Assembly: GCF_000802305.1 (NCBI RefSeq)
Contig: NZ_JTDK01000005.1
Coordinates: forward strand, 42,436 to 106,435
DNA length: 64,000 nt
Source: Microbacterium mangrovi
GTDB lineage: Bacteria; Actinomycetota; Actinomycetes; Actinomycetales; Microbacteriaceae
Reading direction: 5' to 3'
Part shown: in pieces, positions 56,968 through 64,000 of the stretch
How the letters are laid out: every line of letters begins with the position of its first letter
Numbering within the stretch: the first letter of the stretch is position 1
Notes under the pieces: generated by a model
Told to the model about the DNA's origin: nothing
What the model saw: only the letters and a program-made list of their open reading frames with translations
Database searches by the model: none
Position numbers and translations under genes: made by a program

Positions 56968-58638
56968 TCAGATCGAAACCCGCAGGATCTCCTCGATGGT
57001 GGTCAGCCCCTGCGCGGCCTTCGCCCATCCGTCATCCCGCAGCGACACCATGCCCTGCGCCAGCGCCAGCTCGCGCAGTTCCGTGCCCGTCGCCCGGGCG
57101 ACCAGTCGCTGCTCGATCTCGTCGGTCACCGTCATGACCTCGTGCAGGGCGATGCGCCCGCGGTATCCGGTGTGCGAGCAGGCCGTGCAACCGACCGCCT
57201 TGTAGACGTTCGCCGACTCGAGGAGGTGCTCCGGCATCCCGATCTGACGCAGGCGCTCGACGTCTTCGCCGAGGGGCTGCCGGCACCGGGTGCACAGCAT
57301 CCGCGCCAGCCGCTGGGCGACGACGGCGCTCAGCGCGGTCGCCACCAGGAACGGCTCGGTGCCGATCTCCGTGAGACGCGTGAGCGCCGACGGAGCGTAG
57401 TTCGTGTGCAGCGTCGAGAGCACCAGGTGACCGGTGAGGGCGGCTTCCACCGAGATCACCGCGGTTTCCTGGTCGCGGATCTCGCCGACGAGCACCACGT
57501 CGGGGTCGCTGCGCAGAATCGAGCGCAGCGCCGAATCGAACGTGAGCCCGGCCCGCTGGTTCACCTGCACCTGGTTGATGCCGGCCAGGCGATACTCGAC
57601 CGGGTCCTCGACGGTGATCACGTTGATCGCCGGGTTGGAGACCGTCCGCAGCGCCGTGTACAGCGTCGTCGACTTGCCGGAGCCGGTCGGCCCGGTGACC
57701 AGCACCATGCCGTGCGGACGCTTGATCGCCGCAGAGAACCGCTCCTCGTTGAACTCCGAGAACCGCAGGTCGCGCATCGACATCAGCTGCCCGGACGTGT
57801 CGAGGATCCGCATCACGATCTTCTCGCCCCACACGGTCGGCAGCGTCGCCACGCGCACGTCGATGGTGCGGCCCTCGTGCGTCACCGTAAGGCGTCCGTC
57901 CTGCGGCTTGCGACGCTCGGCGATGTCGATCGACGACATGATCTTCAGGCGCGAGATGATGCCGTCCTGGATCGCCCGGTCGGCCTTCTGCATCTCGTGC
58001 AGCACCCCGTCGATGCGGTACCGCACGGTCAGCTGCCGCTCGCCGGGTTCGATGTGGATGTCGCTGGCCCGGTCGTTGATGGCCTGCGAGATGAGCAGGT
58101 TCACGAACCGCACGACGGGGGCGTCGGCATCCTGCTCGTCCAGCGCCTCCGAGAAGATCGTGGCCGCGGCGGAGGATGCCGTCTCGCCGATCTGCTCGGA
58201 CAGGTCGCTGAGCTCGTCGTCGCTGCGCAGGTACCGTTCGAACGTCGCACGCAGCGCATCGGCCGCGACCACCAGGGGATCCACCTGCAGGTCCGTGATG
58301 CTTGTGATGTCGTCGATCGCGATGATGTCGGTGGGGTCGAGCATCGCGACCAGCAGCCGGTCGCCGGACTTCTCCAGCGGGATCAGCTGATACCGCCGGC
58401 ACAGCGGACCCGGCACCAGCGCGACCGTCGCCGGGTCGAGCACCACGTCGTTCAGGTCGAAGTAGCGGTGCCCGGTCTGCAGGGCGACGGCCTCGGCCAC
58501 CTCCGCCTCCGTCACGAGGTGAAGCCCGACCAGGTGCTGGGTGAGCTGCGGCCCGTCGCCGACCGCGGCGAGCGCCGCCGACATGTCGGCCGCACGCACG
58601 GCTCCGGTCAGCACCAGTGTCTGCGCGAGTCCCCGCAC
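56968..58638 (-). CDS. pilB: Pilus extension ATPase PilB
   Basis: The 556-residue ATPase has an N-terminal MshEN-like domain (about 1-140; LGLHL-type motif VGLHLVTEAEVAEAV), which in relatives binds c-di-GMP, then the N2 domain, Walker A GPTGSGKST (316-324), Walker B DVVLVGEIRD, and a zinc finger with CTRC (449-452) and CTAC (484-487). It powers pilus extension and completes the system upstream, although it is encoded convergently and separated by two unrelated genes. AGAGG precedes the GTG start. Confidence 0.93.
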   Translation of the reverse strand: MRGLAQTLVLTGAVRAADMSAALAAVGDGPQLTQHLVGLHLVTEAEVAEAVALQTGHRYFDLNDVVLDPATVALVPGPLCRRYQLIPLEKSGDRLLVAMLDPTDIIAIDDITSITDLQVDPLVVAADALRATFERYLRSDDELSDLSEQIGETASSAAATIFSEALDEQDADAPVVRFVNLLISQAINDRASDIHIEPGERQLTVRYRIDGVLHEMQKADRAIQDGIISRLKIMSSIDIAERRKPQDGRLTVTHEGRTIDVRVATLPTVWGEKIVMRILDTSGQLMSMRDLRFSEFNEERFSAAIKRPHGMVLVTGPTGSGKSTTLYTALRTVSNPAINVITVEDPVEYRLAGINQVQVNQRAGLTFDSALRSILRSDPDVVLVGEIRDQETAVISVEAALTGHLVLSTLHTNYAPSALTRLTEIGTEPFLVATALSAVVAQRLARMLCTRCRQPLGEDVERLRQIGMPEHLLESANVYKAVGCTACSHTGYRGRIALHEVMTVTDEIEQRLVARATGTELRELALAQGMVSLRDDGWAKAAQGLTTIEEILRVSI

Positions 58639-58754
58639 GTCGGCCTCTTTTCGTTCCCCAGAAGACGGTGAGGCGGTCCCAGGTCCGCCTCTCTCGTCAT
58701 CCTACGGGGCGAGCGCCCCGACGGGACACGGCTCTCGGCGACCTCACCGCCAGG

Positions 58755-59486
58755 TCAGCGGGCGTACCGCTCGACGAAGTTGCGCAGCATCAAGGAGGGA
58801 TGCGACACCGGTGCGCGCCGCACGGCATCCAGCGTCAGCTGCAGCTCGTCGGCGGCGAAGTAGCCGTGCCCGGCGTACACCCGGATGCGGGTGGTGATCC
58901 CGTCGACGTCCAGCTCCGGATGGAACTGCGTCGCGTACACGTTCGCGCCCACGCGGAACATCTGCACCGGGCAGGTCGGCGACGATGCGAGGAGCGTCGC
59001 CGAAGCCGGCAGCACCGACACCGCCTCCTTGTGCCCGACGAACGCGGTGAACGTGCGGGGGAGTCCCTCAAGCAGCGGATCGGCGGCGCCGGCATCCGTC
59101 GTCGTCACGTCGACCACGCTGATCGGCTCGCGGTAGCGGTCGTCGATCACCGCGCCCTGGTGCACGCCGAGCGTGCCGATGCCATAACAGGCGCCGAGAA
59201 ACGGGTAGTCCCGCGCGACCACCTCGTCCAGCAGCGTCGCGAACTCGGCCTCCACCCTCTGCTGCACGGCCGACTTCTTCTCGGCCGGGTCCGACGCGTT
59301 GAACGGGCCGCCGCCCACGAAGATCCCGGACAGCTCGTCCAGGCGCAGCTCGGGCATCGGCCCGGCCTCGAGCCGCACGCGGCGCAGGTCGGATTCCGCC
59401 AGCCCGGTGTACCGCAGGAACAGCGCGTACTCCTCGTCGGCGGGGAGGTCCTCGGCCCGTGTCGCCAGCAGCACGAACGGCTTCAT
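58755..59486 (-). CDS. Class I glutamine amidotransferase-like protein
   Basis: The 243-residue protein has the triad of the class: Cys in LGACYGIG (about residue 97), His in TQFHPE and the following Glu. VGGGPFNASDP and SVVDVTTTDAG are also typical of the GMP-synthase-like stand-alone group. Its amination partner is not here; many such proteins act as gamma-glutamyl hydrolases. TACGCT 6 nt before the ATG (59493-59498) implies leaderless expression. Confidence 0.87.
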   Translation of the reverse strand: MKPFVLLATRAEDLPADEEYALFLRYTGLAESDLRRVRLEAGPMPELRLDELSGIFVGGGPFNASDPAEKKSAVQQRVEAEFATLLDEVVARDYPFLGACYGIGTLGVHQGAVIDDRYREPISVVDVTTTDAGAADPLLEGLPRTFTAFVGHKEAVSVLPASATLLASSPTCPVQMFRVGANVYATQFHPELDVDGITTRIRVYAGHGYFAADELQLTLDAVRRAPVSHPSLMLRNFVERYAR

Positions 59487-59519
59487 GCCCCGAGCGTACG
59501 GGACGACCGCGGCCGTCGC

Positions 59520-62078
59520 CTACGACGCGTAGGTGACGAGACCCAGCTCCACCGCCGAGACCAGCTGGGGATGCGATGGCACCACACGGACCGTGTATCC
59601 GAAGGATCCCGTCACCGTCAGGGGCTGCACGCACGTGAACTCGGTCAGCCCGTCGGCGCCTGCGGGCCCGCGCGCCCGCAGCCGGGTCGAACTCGTGTAC
59701 ACGAGCTCGTCGTTCTCGTCCGTGTTGCCGGCGATGAGCTCCACGGCGACGTCGTCGGCGCACAGGCCGTCCAGGCGCACTGCCGCCTTGACCTCGAGGA
59801 GGTCGCCGGCCGCCGCCTGCTGCGGGATGCCTGTCTGGTCGATGTGCGCGATGCTGACGTTCGGCCACGACGCCCGCACCCGGCCGATATAGGCGGCCAG
59901 CTCCCGCGCCTTGGCGTGGTCGTCGGCGCGCAGCGCCGCGTCGTGCGCGGCCGCCGGCGTGTACAGGGCGGTGACGTAGTCGCGCACCATCCGGTCGGCG
60001 GTGGCGCGCTTGCCGAGCTCGGTCATCGTGTGGCGCACCATCGACATCCACTCCCGCGGGATGCCGTTCTCGCGGTTGTAGAACGTCGGCACCAGGCGGT
60101 GCTCGATGAGGTCGTACAGTGCGGCCGCCTCGGCGTCGTCGCGCTCCACCTCGTTGGTCGCGGTGTCGGCGGTGGGGATCGCCCAGCCGTTGCGGCCGTC
60201 GAACCACTCGTCCCACCAGCCGTCGAGGATCGACAGGTTGAGAGCGCCGTTCAGCGCCGCCTTCATGCCCGACGTGCCGCACGCCTCGAGCGGGCGCAGC
60301 GGGTTGTTCAGCCAGACGTCGCAGCCCGGGTAGAGGGTCTTCGCGAGCGTGATGTCGTAGTCCGGCAGGAACACGATCCGGCCCCGCACAGCGGGGGTGC
60401 GGCTGAACGCCACGAGCTGCTGGATCAGGATCTTGCCGGAGTCGTCGGCCGGATGCGACTTGCCGCCGATCACGATCTGCACCGGACGCTCCGGGTCGGT
60501 CAGGATCCGGGTCAGCCGCTCCGGGTCGCGCAGCATGAGGGTGAGCCGCTTGTAGGTGGGCACCCGGCGGGCGAAGCCGATCGTCAGCACGTCCGGGTCG
60601 AGCAGGTCCTCGATCCAGGCGGGGGCCACCGGCGAGGACTGCAGGGCGGATGCCGCCACCCGCCGCCGGGCCTCGGCGACGAGCTCCCGCTTCATGTCGT
60701 ACCGCACGCTCCACAGCTCCTCGTCCGAGACGCGGGCGGTGTCGGTCCAGTCGTGGGTGGGCACGGCGGAGTCGCCGAAGCGCCGCTCGCTGAGCTCCTT
60801 GAGCCGGTCGTGCACCCAGGTGGGGGCGTGCACGCCGTTGGTGATCGACCCGATCGGCACCTCGTCGGCGTCGACCCCCGGCCACAGCGCCCCGAACATG
60901 TGCCGGCTGACATCGCCGTGCAGCAGCGAGACGCCGTTCGCGTGCTGACCGAGGTGCAGGCCCAGCACGGCCATGTTGAACACGCCCCGGTCGCCGCCGT
61001 CGTAGTCCTCGAGGCCGAGGGCGAGCGCGCGTTCGGCATCCAGACCGCGGAACAGCGCGCTGGACAGGTACGCCGAGATGAGGTCGCGCGGGAACCGGTC
61101 GATGCCCGCCGGCACCGGCGTGTGCGTGGTGAACACGGTGGATGCCCGCACCTGCGCGAGCGCCTCGTCGAAGCTCAGGCCGGCGCCGGTGATGTACTCA
61201 CTCATCCGCTCCAGGCCCTGGAACCCGGCGTGGCCCTCGTTGGTGTGGTAGACGTCCGGGGTCGGCCGACCGGTCGCCGCGCAGAATGCGCGCACCGCGC
61301 GCACGCCGCCGACGCCCAGCAGCAGCTCCTGCAGCAGGCGGTGCTCGCCGCCGCCGCCGTACAGGCGATCGGTGACCCGGCGCAGCTCCTCGCTGTTCGA
61401 CGGGGTCTCAGCATCCAGCAGGAGCAGCGGGATGCGCCCGATGTCGGCGACCCAGATGCGCGCCGCCAGGCGCCGGTCGCCGGGAAGATCGAGCGCGATC
61501 TGGACGGGCGCGCCGTCCGTGTCGCGCAGCAGCGTCAGGCCGAGGCCGTACGGATCCAGCAGCGGGTAGCTCTCCCGCTGCCAGCCGTCGTCGCCGATCG
61601 ACTGACGGAAGTAGCCGGCGCGGTAGAACAGGCCGACGCCGGTCAGCGGCACGCCCAGGTCGCTCGAGCTCTTCAGGTGATCGCCGGCGAGGATGCCGAG
61701 CCCGCCGGAGTACTGCGGCAGCGATCCGTCGACGCCGAACTCGGGGGAGAAGTACGCGATGTGCACCGGCTTGTCGCCCTCGAGCCGCTGGAACCAGCGG
61801 TCCCCGGCGAGGTAGGCGGTGAGGCGCTCGTCCTCCTCGCGCACCCGGCTCACGAATTCCTCGTCGTCGGCGAGCTGATCCAGGCGCTCCTGGCCGATGG
61901 CGCCCAGCATCTGCACCGGGTTCTCGCCGACCTCCGCCCACAGCTCCGGATCCATGGATGAGAACAGGTCGTACGGCGTGCGCGACCACGACCATCGCCA
62001 GTTGGAGGCGAGCCGATCGAGCGCTGCCAGGGAATCGGCGAGCACGGGGCGGACGGTGAACGTTCGGATGGCCTTCAC
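59520..62078 (-). CDS. glgP: Alpha-glucan (glycogen) phosphorylase
   Basis: The 852-residue enzyme starts with a DUF3417 domain (LASNWRWSWSRTPYDLFSSM) and has AYFSPEFGVDGSLPQYSGGL, THTPVPAGIDRFP, FARRVPTYKRLTLML, NNPLRPLEACGTSGMKAALNG with the pyridoxal-phosphate Lys. This is the actinobacterial type of alpha-glucan phosphorylase that releases glucose 1-phosphate from glycogen or maltodextrins. The GTG start has TAGACT 7 nt upstream, a leaderless layout. No other glycogen genes are adjacent; glgE or glgB may lie beyond the window. Confidence 0.94.
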   Translation of the reverse strand: MKAIRTFTVRPVLADSLAALDRLASNWRWSWSRTPYDLFSSMDPELWAEVGENPVQMLGAIGQERLDQLADDEEFVSRVREEDERLTAYLAGDRWFQRLEGDKPVHIAYFSPEFGVDGSLPQYSGGLGILAGDHLKSSSDLGVPLTGVGLFYRAGYFRQSIGDDGWQRESYPLLDPYGLGLTLLRDTDGAPVQIALDLPGDRRLAARIWVADIGRIPLLLLDAETPSNSEELRRVTDRLYGGGGEHRLLQELLLGVGGVRAVRAFCAATGRPTPDVYHTNEGHAGFQGLERMSEYITGAGLSFDEALAQVRASTVFTTHTPVPAGIDRFPRDLISAYLSSALFRGLDAERALALGLEDYDGGDRGVFNMAVLGLHLGQHANGVSLLHGDVSRHMFGALWPGVDADEVPIGSITNGVHAPTWVHDRLKELSERRFGDSAVPTHDWTDTARVSDEELWSVRYDMKRELVAEARRRVAASALQSSPVAPAWIEDLLDPDVLTIGFARRVPTYKRLTLMLRDPERLTRILTDPERPVQIVIGGKSHPADDSGKILIQQLVAFSRTPAVRGRIVFLPDYDITLAKTLYPGCDVWLNNPLRPLEACGTSGMKAALNGALNLSILDGWWDEWFDGRNGWAIPTADTATNEVERDDAEAAALYDLIEHRLVPTFYNRENGIPREWMSMVRHTMTELGKRATADRMVRDYVTALYTPAAAHDAALRADDHAKARELAAYIGRVRASWPNVSIAHIDQTGIPQQAAAGDLLEVKAAVRLDGLCADDVAVELIAGNTDENDELVYTSSTRLRARGPAGADGLTEFTCVQPLTVTGSFGYTVRVVPSHPQLVSAVELGLVTYAS

Positions 62079-62245
62079 CCTTCGGAGTCTAGGGGCGGCA
62101 TGTTAACGGCAGTGGCACGCTTTGCGTCCGGCATCCGACCCGGCCCGATCGGCGATCGCCCGCGGGGTGCGTTGCCGCGCACGCGCGCGCCACCTAAGGT
62201 GGCCAGCAAGCGGGTGCTGCGCCCGCGCGACCGAAGGAGGCCGGA

Positions 62246-63166
62246 ATGTCGCAGATCGCCTGGATCGGACTCGGACACATGGGCGCGCCGATGACGGCCA
62301 ACCTCGTCGCCGCCGGACACACCGTGCGCGGCTACGACCTGAGCCCCGCCGCCTGCGAGACGGCGGCGGCGCACGGCGTGCAGATCGTCAGCAGCATCGC
62401 GAAGGCCCTGGACGGGGCCGACGCGTGCTTCACGTCGCTGCCGATGCCGGCCCACGTGCACGAGGTGTACTCCGACGAAGAGGGGATCTGGGCCCACGCC
62501 GACACGGCGACGCTGCTGCTGGACACCTCCACGGTCGACATCGCCACCTCCCGCTGGTGCCACGAGGAGTCCGCGGCCCGCGGATTCTCGTTCGTGGACT
62601 CGCCGATCTCCGGCGGCACTGCGGGAGCCGAAGCCCACTCGCTCACGTTCATGCTGGGCGGCGAGAAGGATGCCACCGCCCGCGCGCACGCGTTCGTCTC
62701 GGCGATGGCCGGCCACGTGATCGACTGCGGGGGCCCGACCTCGGGCATCGGCTCGAAGCTCGTGAACAACATGATGCTGTTCATCGACATGCTCGCCGTC
62801 GCCGAGGGGTCGCAGCTGGCCGAGCAGCTCGGCCTCGACCAGGAGGTCTTCTACCAGGTCGCCGACTCGTCGTCCGGGCAGTCCTGGCCGCAGCGCACCT
62901 GGTGGCCGGTCCCGGGCGTCGTGCCCACGGCCGCCGCGAACCGCAACTTCGACGCGACCTTCTCGGTGAATCTGGCTCGCAAGGACTGCTCGCTGGCGGT
63001 CGCGGCCGGTGAGGATGCCGGAGTGCCGATGCCGGCGGCATCCCTCGCCCTCGCGCAGCTGGACGAACTCATCGCCCGCGGCCTCGGCGACAAGGACACG
63101 TCGCTGATGACCCTGTTCGCGGTGCCCGAGGGCAAGCAGCTGCGCGGATACACCCCCGACGCCTGA
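62246..63166 (+). CDS. NAD(P)-dependent beta-hydroxyacid dehydrogenase
   Basis: The 306-residue protein fits the 3-hydroxyisobutyrate/tartronate-semialdehyde reductase family: IAWIGLGHMGAPMTANLVAAG (Rossmann), DSPISGGTAGAEAHSLTFML (substrate loop), GSKLVNNMMLF with the catalytic Lys, and ARKDCSLAVAAGEDAG. GAAGGAGG gives a strong ribosome-binding site. It could be MmsB of valine breakdown, but no valine genes are nearby, so the acid is uncertain. Confidence 0.9.
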   Translation: MSQIAWIGLGHMGAPMTANLVAAGHTVRGYDLSPAACETAAAHGVQIVSSIAKALDGADACFTSLPMPAHVHEVYSDEEGIWAHADTATLLLDTSTVDIATSRWCHEESAARGFSFVDSPISGGTAGAEAHSLTFMLGGEKDATARAHAFVSAMAGHVIDCGGPTSGIGSKLVNNMMLFIDMLAVAEGSQLAEQLGLDQEVFYQVADSSSGQSWPQRTWWPVPGVVPTAAANRNFDATFSVNLARKDCSLAVAAGEDAGVPMPAASLALAQLDELIARGLGDKDTSLMTLFAVPEGKQLRGYTPDA

Positions 63167-63207
63167 CCGCGGGCCGCCGCCGGTCGCCCTCCGGTCGTTG
63201 AGCGCCC

Positions 63208-63282
63208 TTCGTCTCGGTCGCTGCGCTCCCTCGCTCAGGAGCAGCGAGACTCCCGGTCGTTGAGCGAGCGAAGCGAGACGAA
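63208..63282. repeat. TTGAGCGAGCGAAGCGAGACGAA-type inverted pair
   Basis: TTCGTCTCG...CTCGCTCA (63208-63238) faces TGAGCGAGCGAAGCGAGACG (63261-63280). GGTCGTTGAGCG precedes each. The arms pair over about 20 bp with gaps. A single copy of the family occurs at 41802-41824. Confidence 0.8.
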
Positions 63283-63314
63283 ACGCACTGTGCCCTGCCC
63301 GTATCGTTGACTCC

Positions 63315-63929
63315 ATGACCGCGCCGCACAGCTCGCTCGAGATCGAGCGCAAATACGACGCCGACGCCGATACCCCGCTTCCGGACTGGTCCGCCTTGCC
63401 CGGCGTGGCCTCCGTCGGCGAGGTCGAGGTGCGCGAACTCGACGCCCGGTACCTCGACACCGAGGATGCCGCCCTCGCCCGGGCCGGCGTGGCCCTGCGT
63501 CGCCGCACCGGCGGTCCGGATGCCGGCTGGCATGTCAAGATCACCGTCCCCGAGGGCAAGCAGGAGCTGCACTGGCCGCTCGGAGACCTTCCCGCCGATG
63601 AGGTTCCCGCTCCGGTGGTCGCCGCCGTCGAACGGTGGGCGCGGCCGCCGTTCGCGCCGATCGCCCGCATCCGCAACCAGCGGCACGCGTATGCCCTGAC
63701 CGATGCGGACGGCCGGCTGGTGGCGGAGTTCGTCGACGACCGCGTCGAAGCCGAGGCCGCCCACAGCGGCCGCGTCACCGCGTGGCGCGAATGGGAACTC
63801 GAACTCGGCCCCGCCGCCCCGGCCGACGAGATCGCGGAGTACTTCGCCGCCGCCGACGCACTGGTGTTCGCCGCCGGCGGCCGGATCGCGGCATCCGGCT
63901 CGAAGCTGGCCCGCGCCCTCACCTCCTAG
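63315..63929 (+). CDS. CYTH-domain (triphosphate-tunnel) protein
   Basis: The 204-residue protein starts with SSLEIERKYDAD, the EXEXK signature of the CYTH fold, and has ARYLDTEDAALARAGVALRRR, WHVKITVP, VAEFVDDRVEAE and WREWELELG, supplying the basic and acidic residues of the tunnel. Members bind triphosphates (thiamine triphosphatase, polyphosphate or adenylate cyclase-like). No CHAD domain is attached, although it is common in actinobacterial homologues. TATCGT 7 nt before the ATG implies leaderless expression. Confidence 0.92.
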   Translation: MTAPHSSLEIERKYDADADTPLPDWSALPGVASVGEVEVRELDARYLDTEDAALARAGVALRRRTGGPDAGWHVKITVPEGKQELHWPLGDLPADEVPAPVVAAVERWARPPFAPIARIRNQRHAYALTDADGRLVAEFVDDRVEAEAAHSGRVTAWREWELELGPAAPADEIAEYFAAADALVFAAGGRIAASGSKLARALTS

Positions 63930-63968
63930 CCCCCTTGTGGCGGGTTTCGGCCCGGGCCGCGCGCTTCG

Positions 63969-64000
63969 TGCGGAGGGGATGACGCGAGGGGAGGATGCCT
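63969..64000. repeat. GGAGGGGATG-family element, copy 3 (cut by window end)
   Basis: TGCGGAGGGGATGACGC (63969-63985), then GAGGGGAGGATGCCT, matches 56856-56886 with few changes. The right half is outside the window. Confidence 0.7.

Noticed and set aside
1..64000. tRNA, rRNA, replication origin, prophage
   Set aside because: No cloverleaf, rRNA-like stretch, DnaA-box cluster or phage structural gene was seen by reading; a small RNA gene could be missed without computation.

Overview
The window reads as chromosomal DNA of a high-GC actinobacterium. Codon use, very short gene spacing, monoderm-type machinery (no outer-membrane secretin in the pilus locus), HNH/DUF222 and LLM-oxidoreductase families, and the strongly over-used heptamer GGATGCC/GGCATCC together suggest Microbacteriaceae, most likely Microbacterium. 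This is inference; no rRNA or other phylogenetic marker is present. I saw no tRNA, rRNA, CRISPR array, prophage or intact insertion sequence.

Layout. 1-4.3 kb: 3' part of a Wadjet/MksB-like SMC ATPase (JetC family), then a DHA2 drug exporter whose ribosome-binding site lies in a perfect hairpin. 4.3-9.8 kb: small redox and regulator units (HxlR/SRPBCC, two luciferase-like monooxygenases coupled to a broken F420-reductase-like gene, MarR, flavoprotein), each with readable operators. 10-14.3 kb: a frameshifted secreted protein, then a two-component system divergent from a VanY-like D,D-carboxypeptidase. 14.4-15.8 kb: glucose-6-phosphate dehydrogenase. 15.8-19.3 kb: the most unusual locus, a trypsin-like peptidase with a Lys/Glu/Asp decapeptide-repeat tail, a degenerate ATP-grasp-like protein and a RimK-like ATP-grasp ligase, with a divergent 73-residue protein that seems to share the peptidase's N-terminal domain. 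19.4-23.5 kb: secreted beta-propeller protein, HtrA-like protease, NhaA-DsbA fusion antiporter. 23.6-29.8 kb: amidohydrolase, patatin, alkylsulfatase-like metallo-beta-lactamase, GntR regulator and MFS carrier; TGGTANNCCA boxes tie the amidohydrolase to the GntR/MFS pair. 29.9-46.4 kb: mostly single metabolic, transport and regulator genes separated by dispersed palindromic repeats.

46.9-58.6 kb holds a nearly complete type IV pilus system: four pilin-like proteins, prepilin peptidase PilD, PilM, PilN, PilO, PilT and PilC in one operon. PilB lies convergent, separated by a frameshifted LysE exporter and an Lrp regulator. The last 5 kb carries a glutamine amidotransferase, an alpha-glucan phosphorylase, a beta-hydroxyacid dehydrogenase and a CYTH-domain protein.

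Genome-wide habits visible here: sixteen genes have a TANNNT hexamer 6-7 nt before the start codon and no Shine-Dalgarno, the signature of leaderless mRNAs; three intergenic repeat families favour convergent gene ends; and two genes are broken by one-base changes in short G runs, which could be real mutations or assembly errors.
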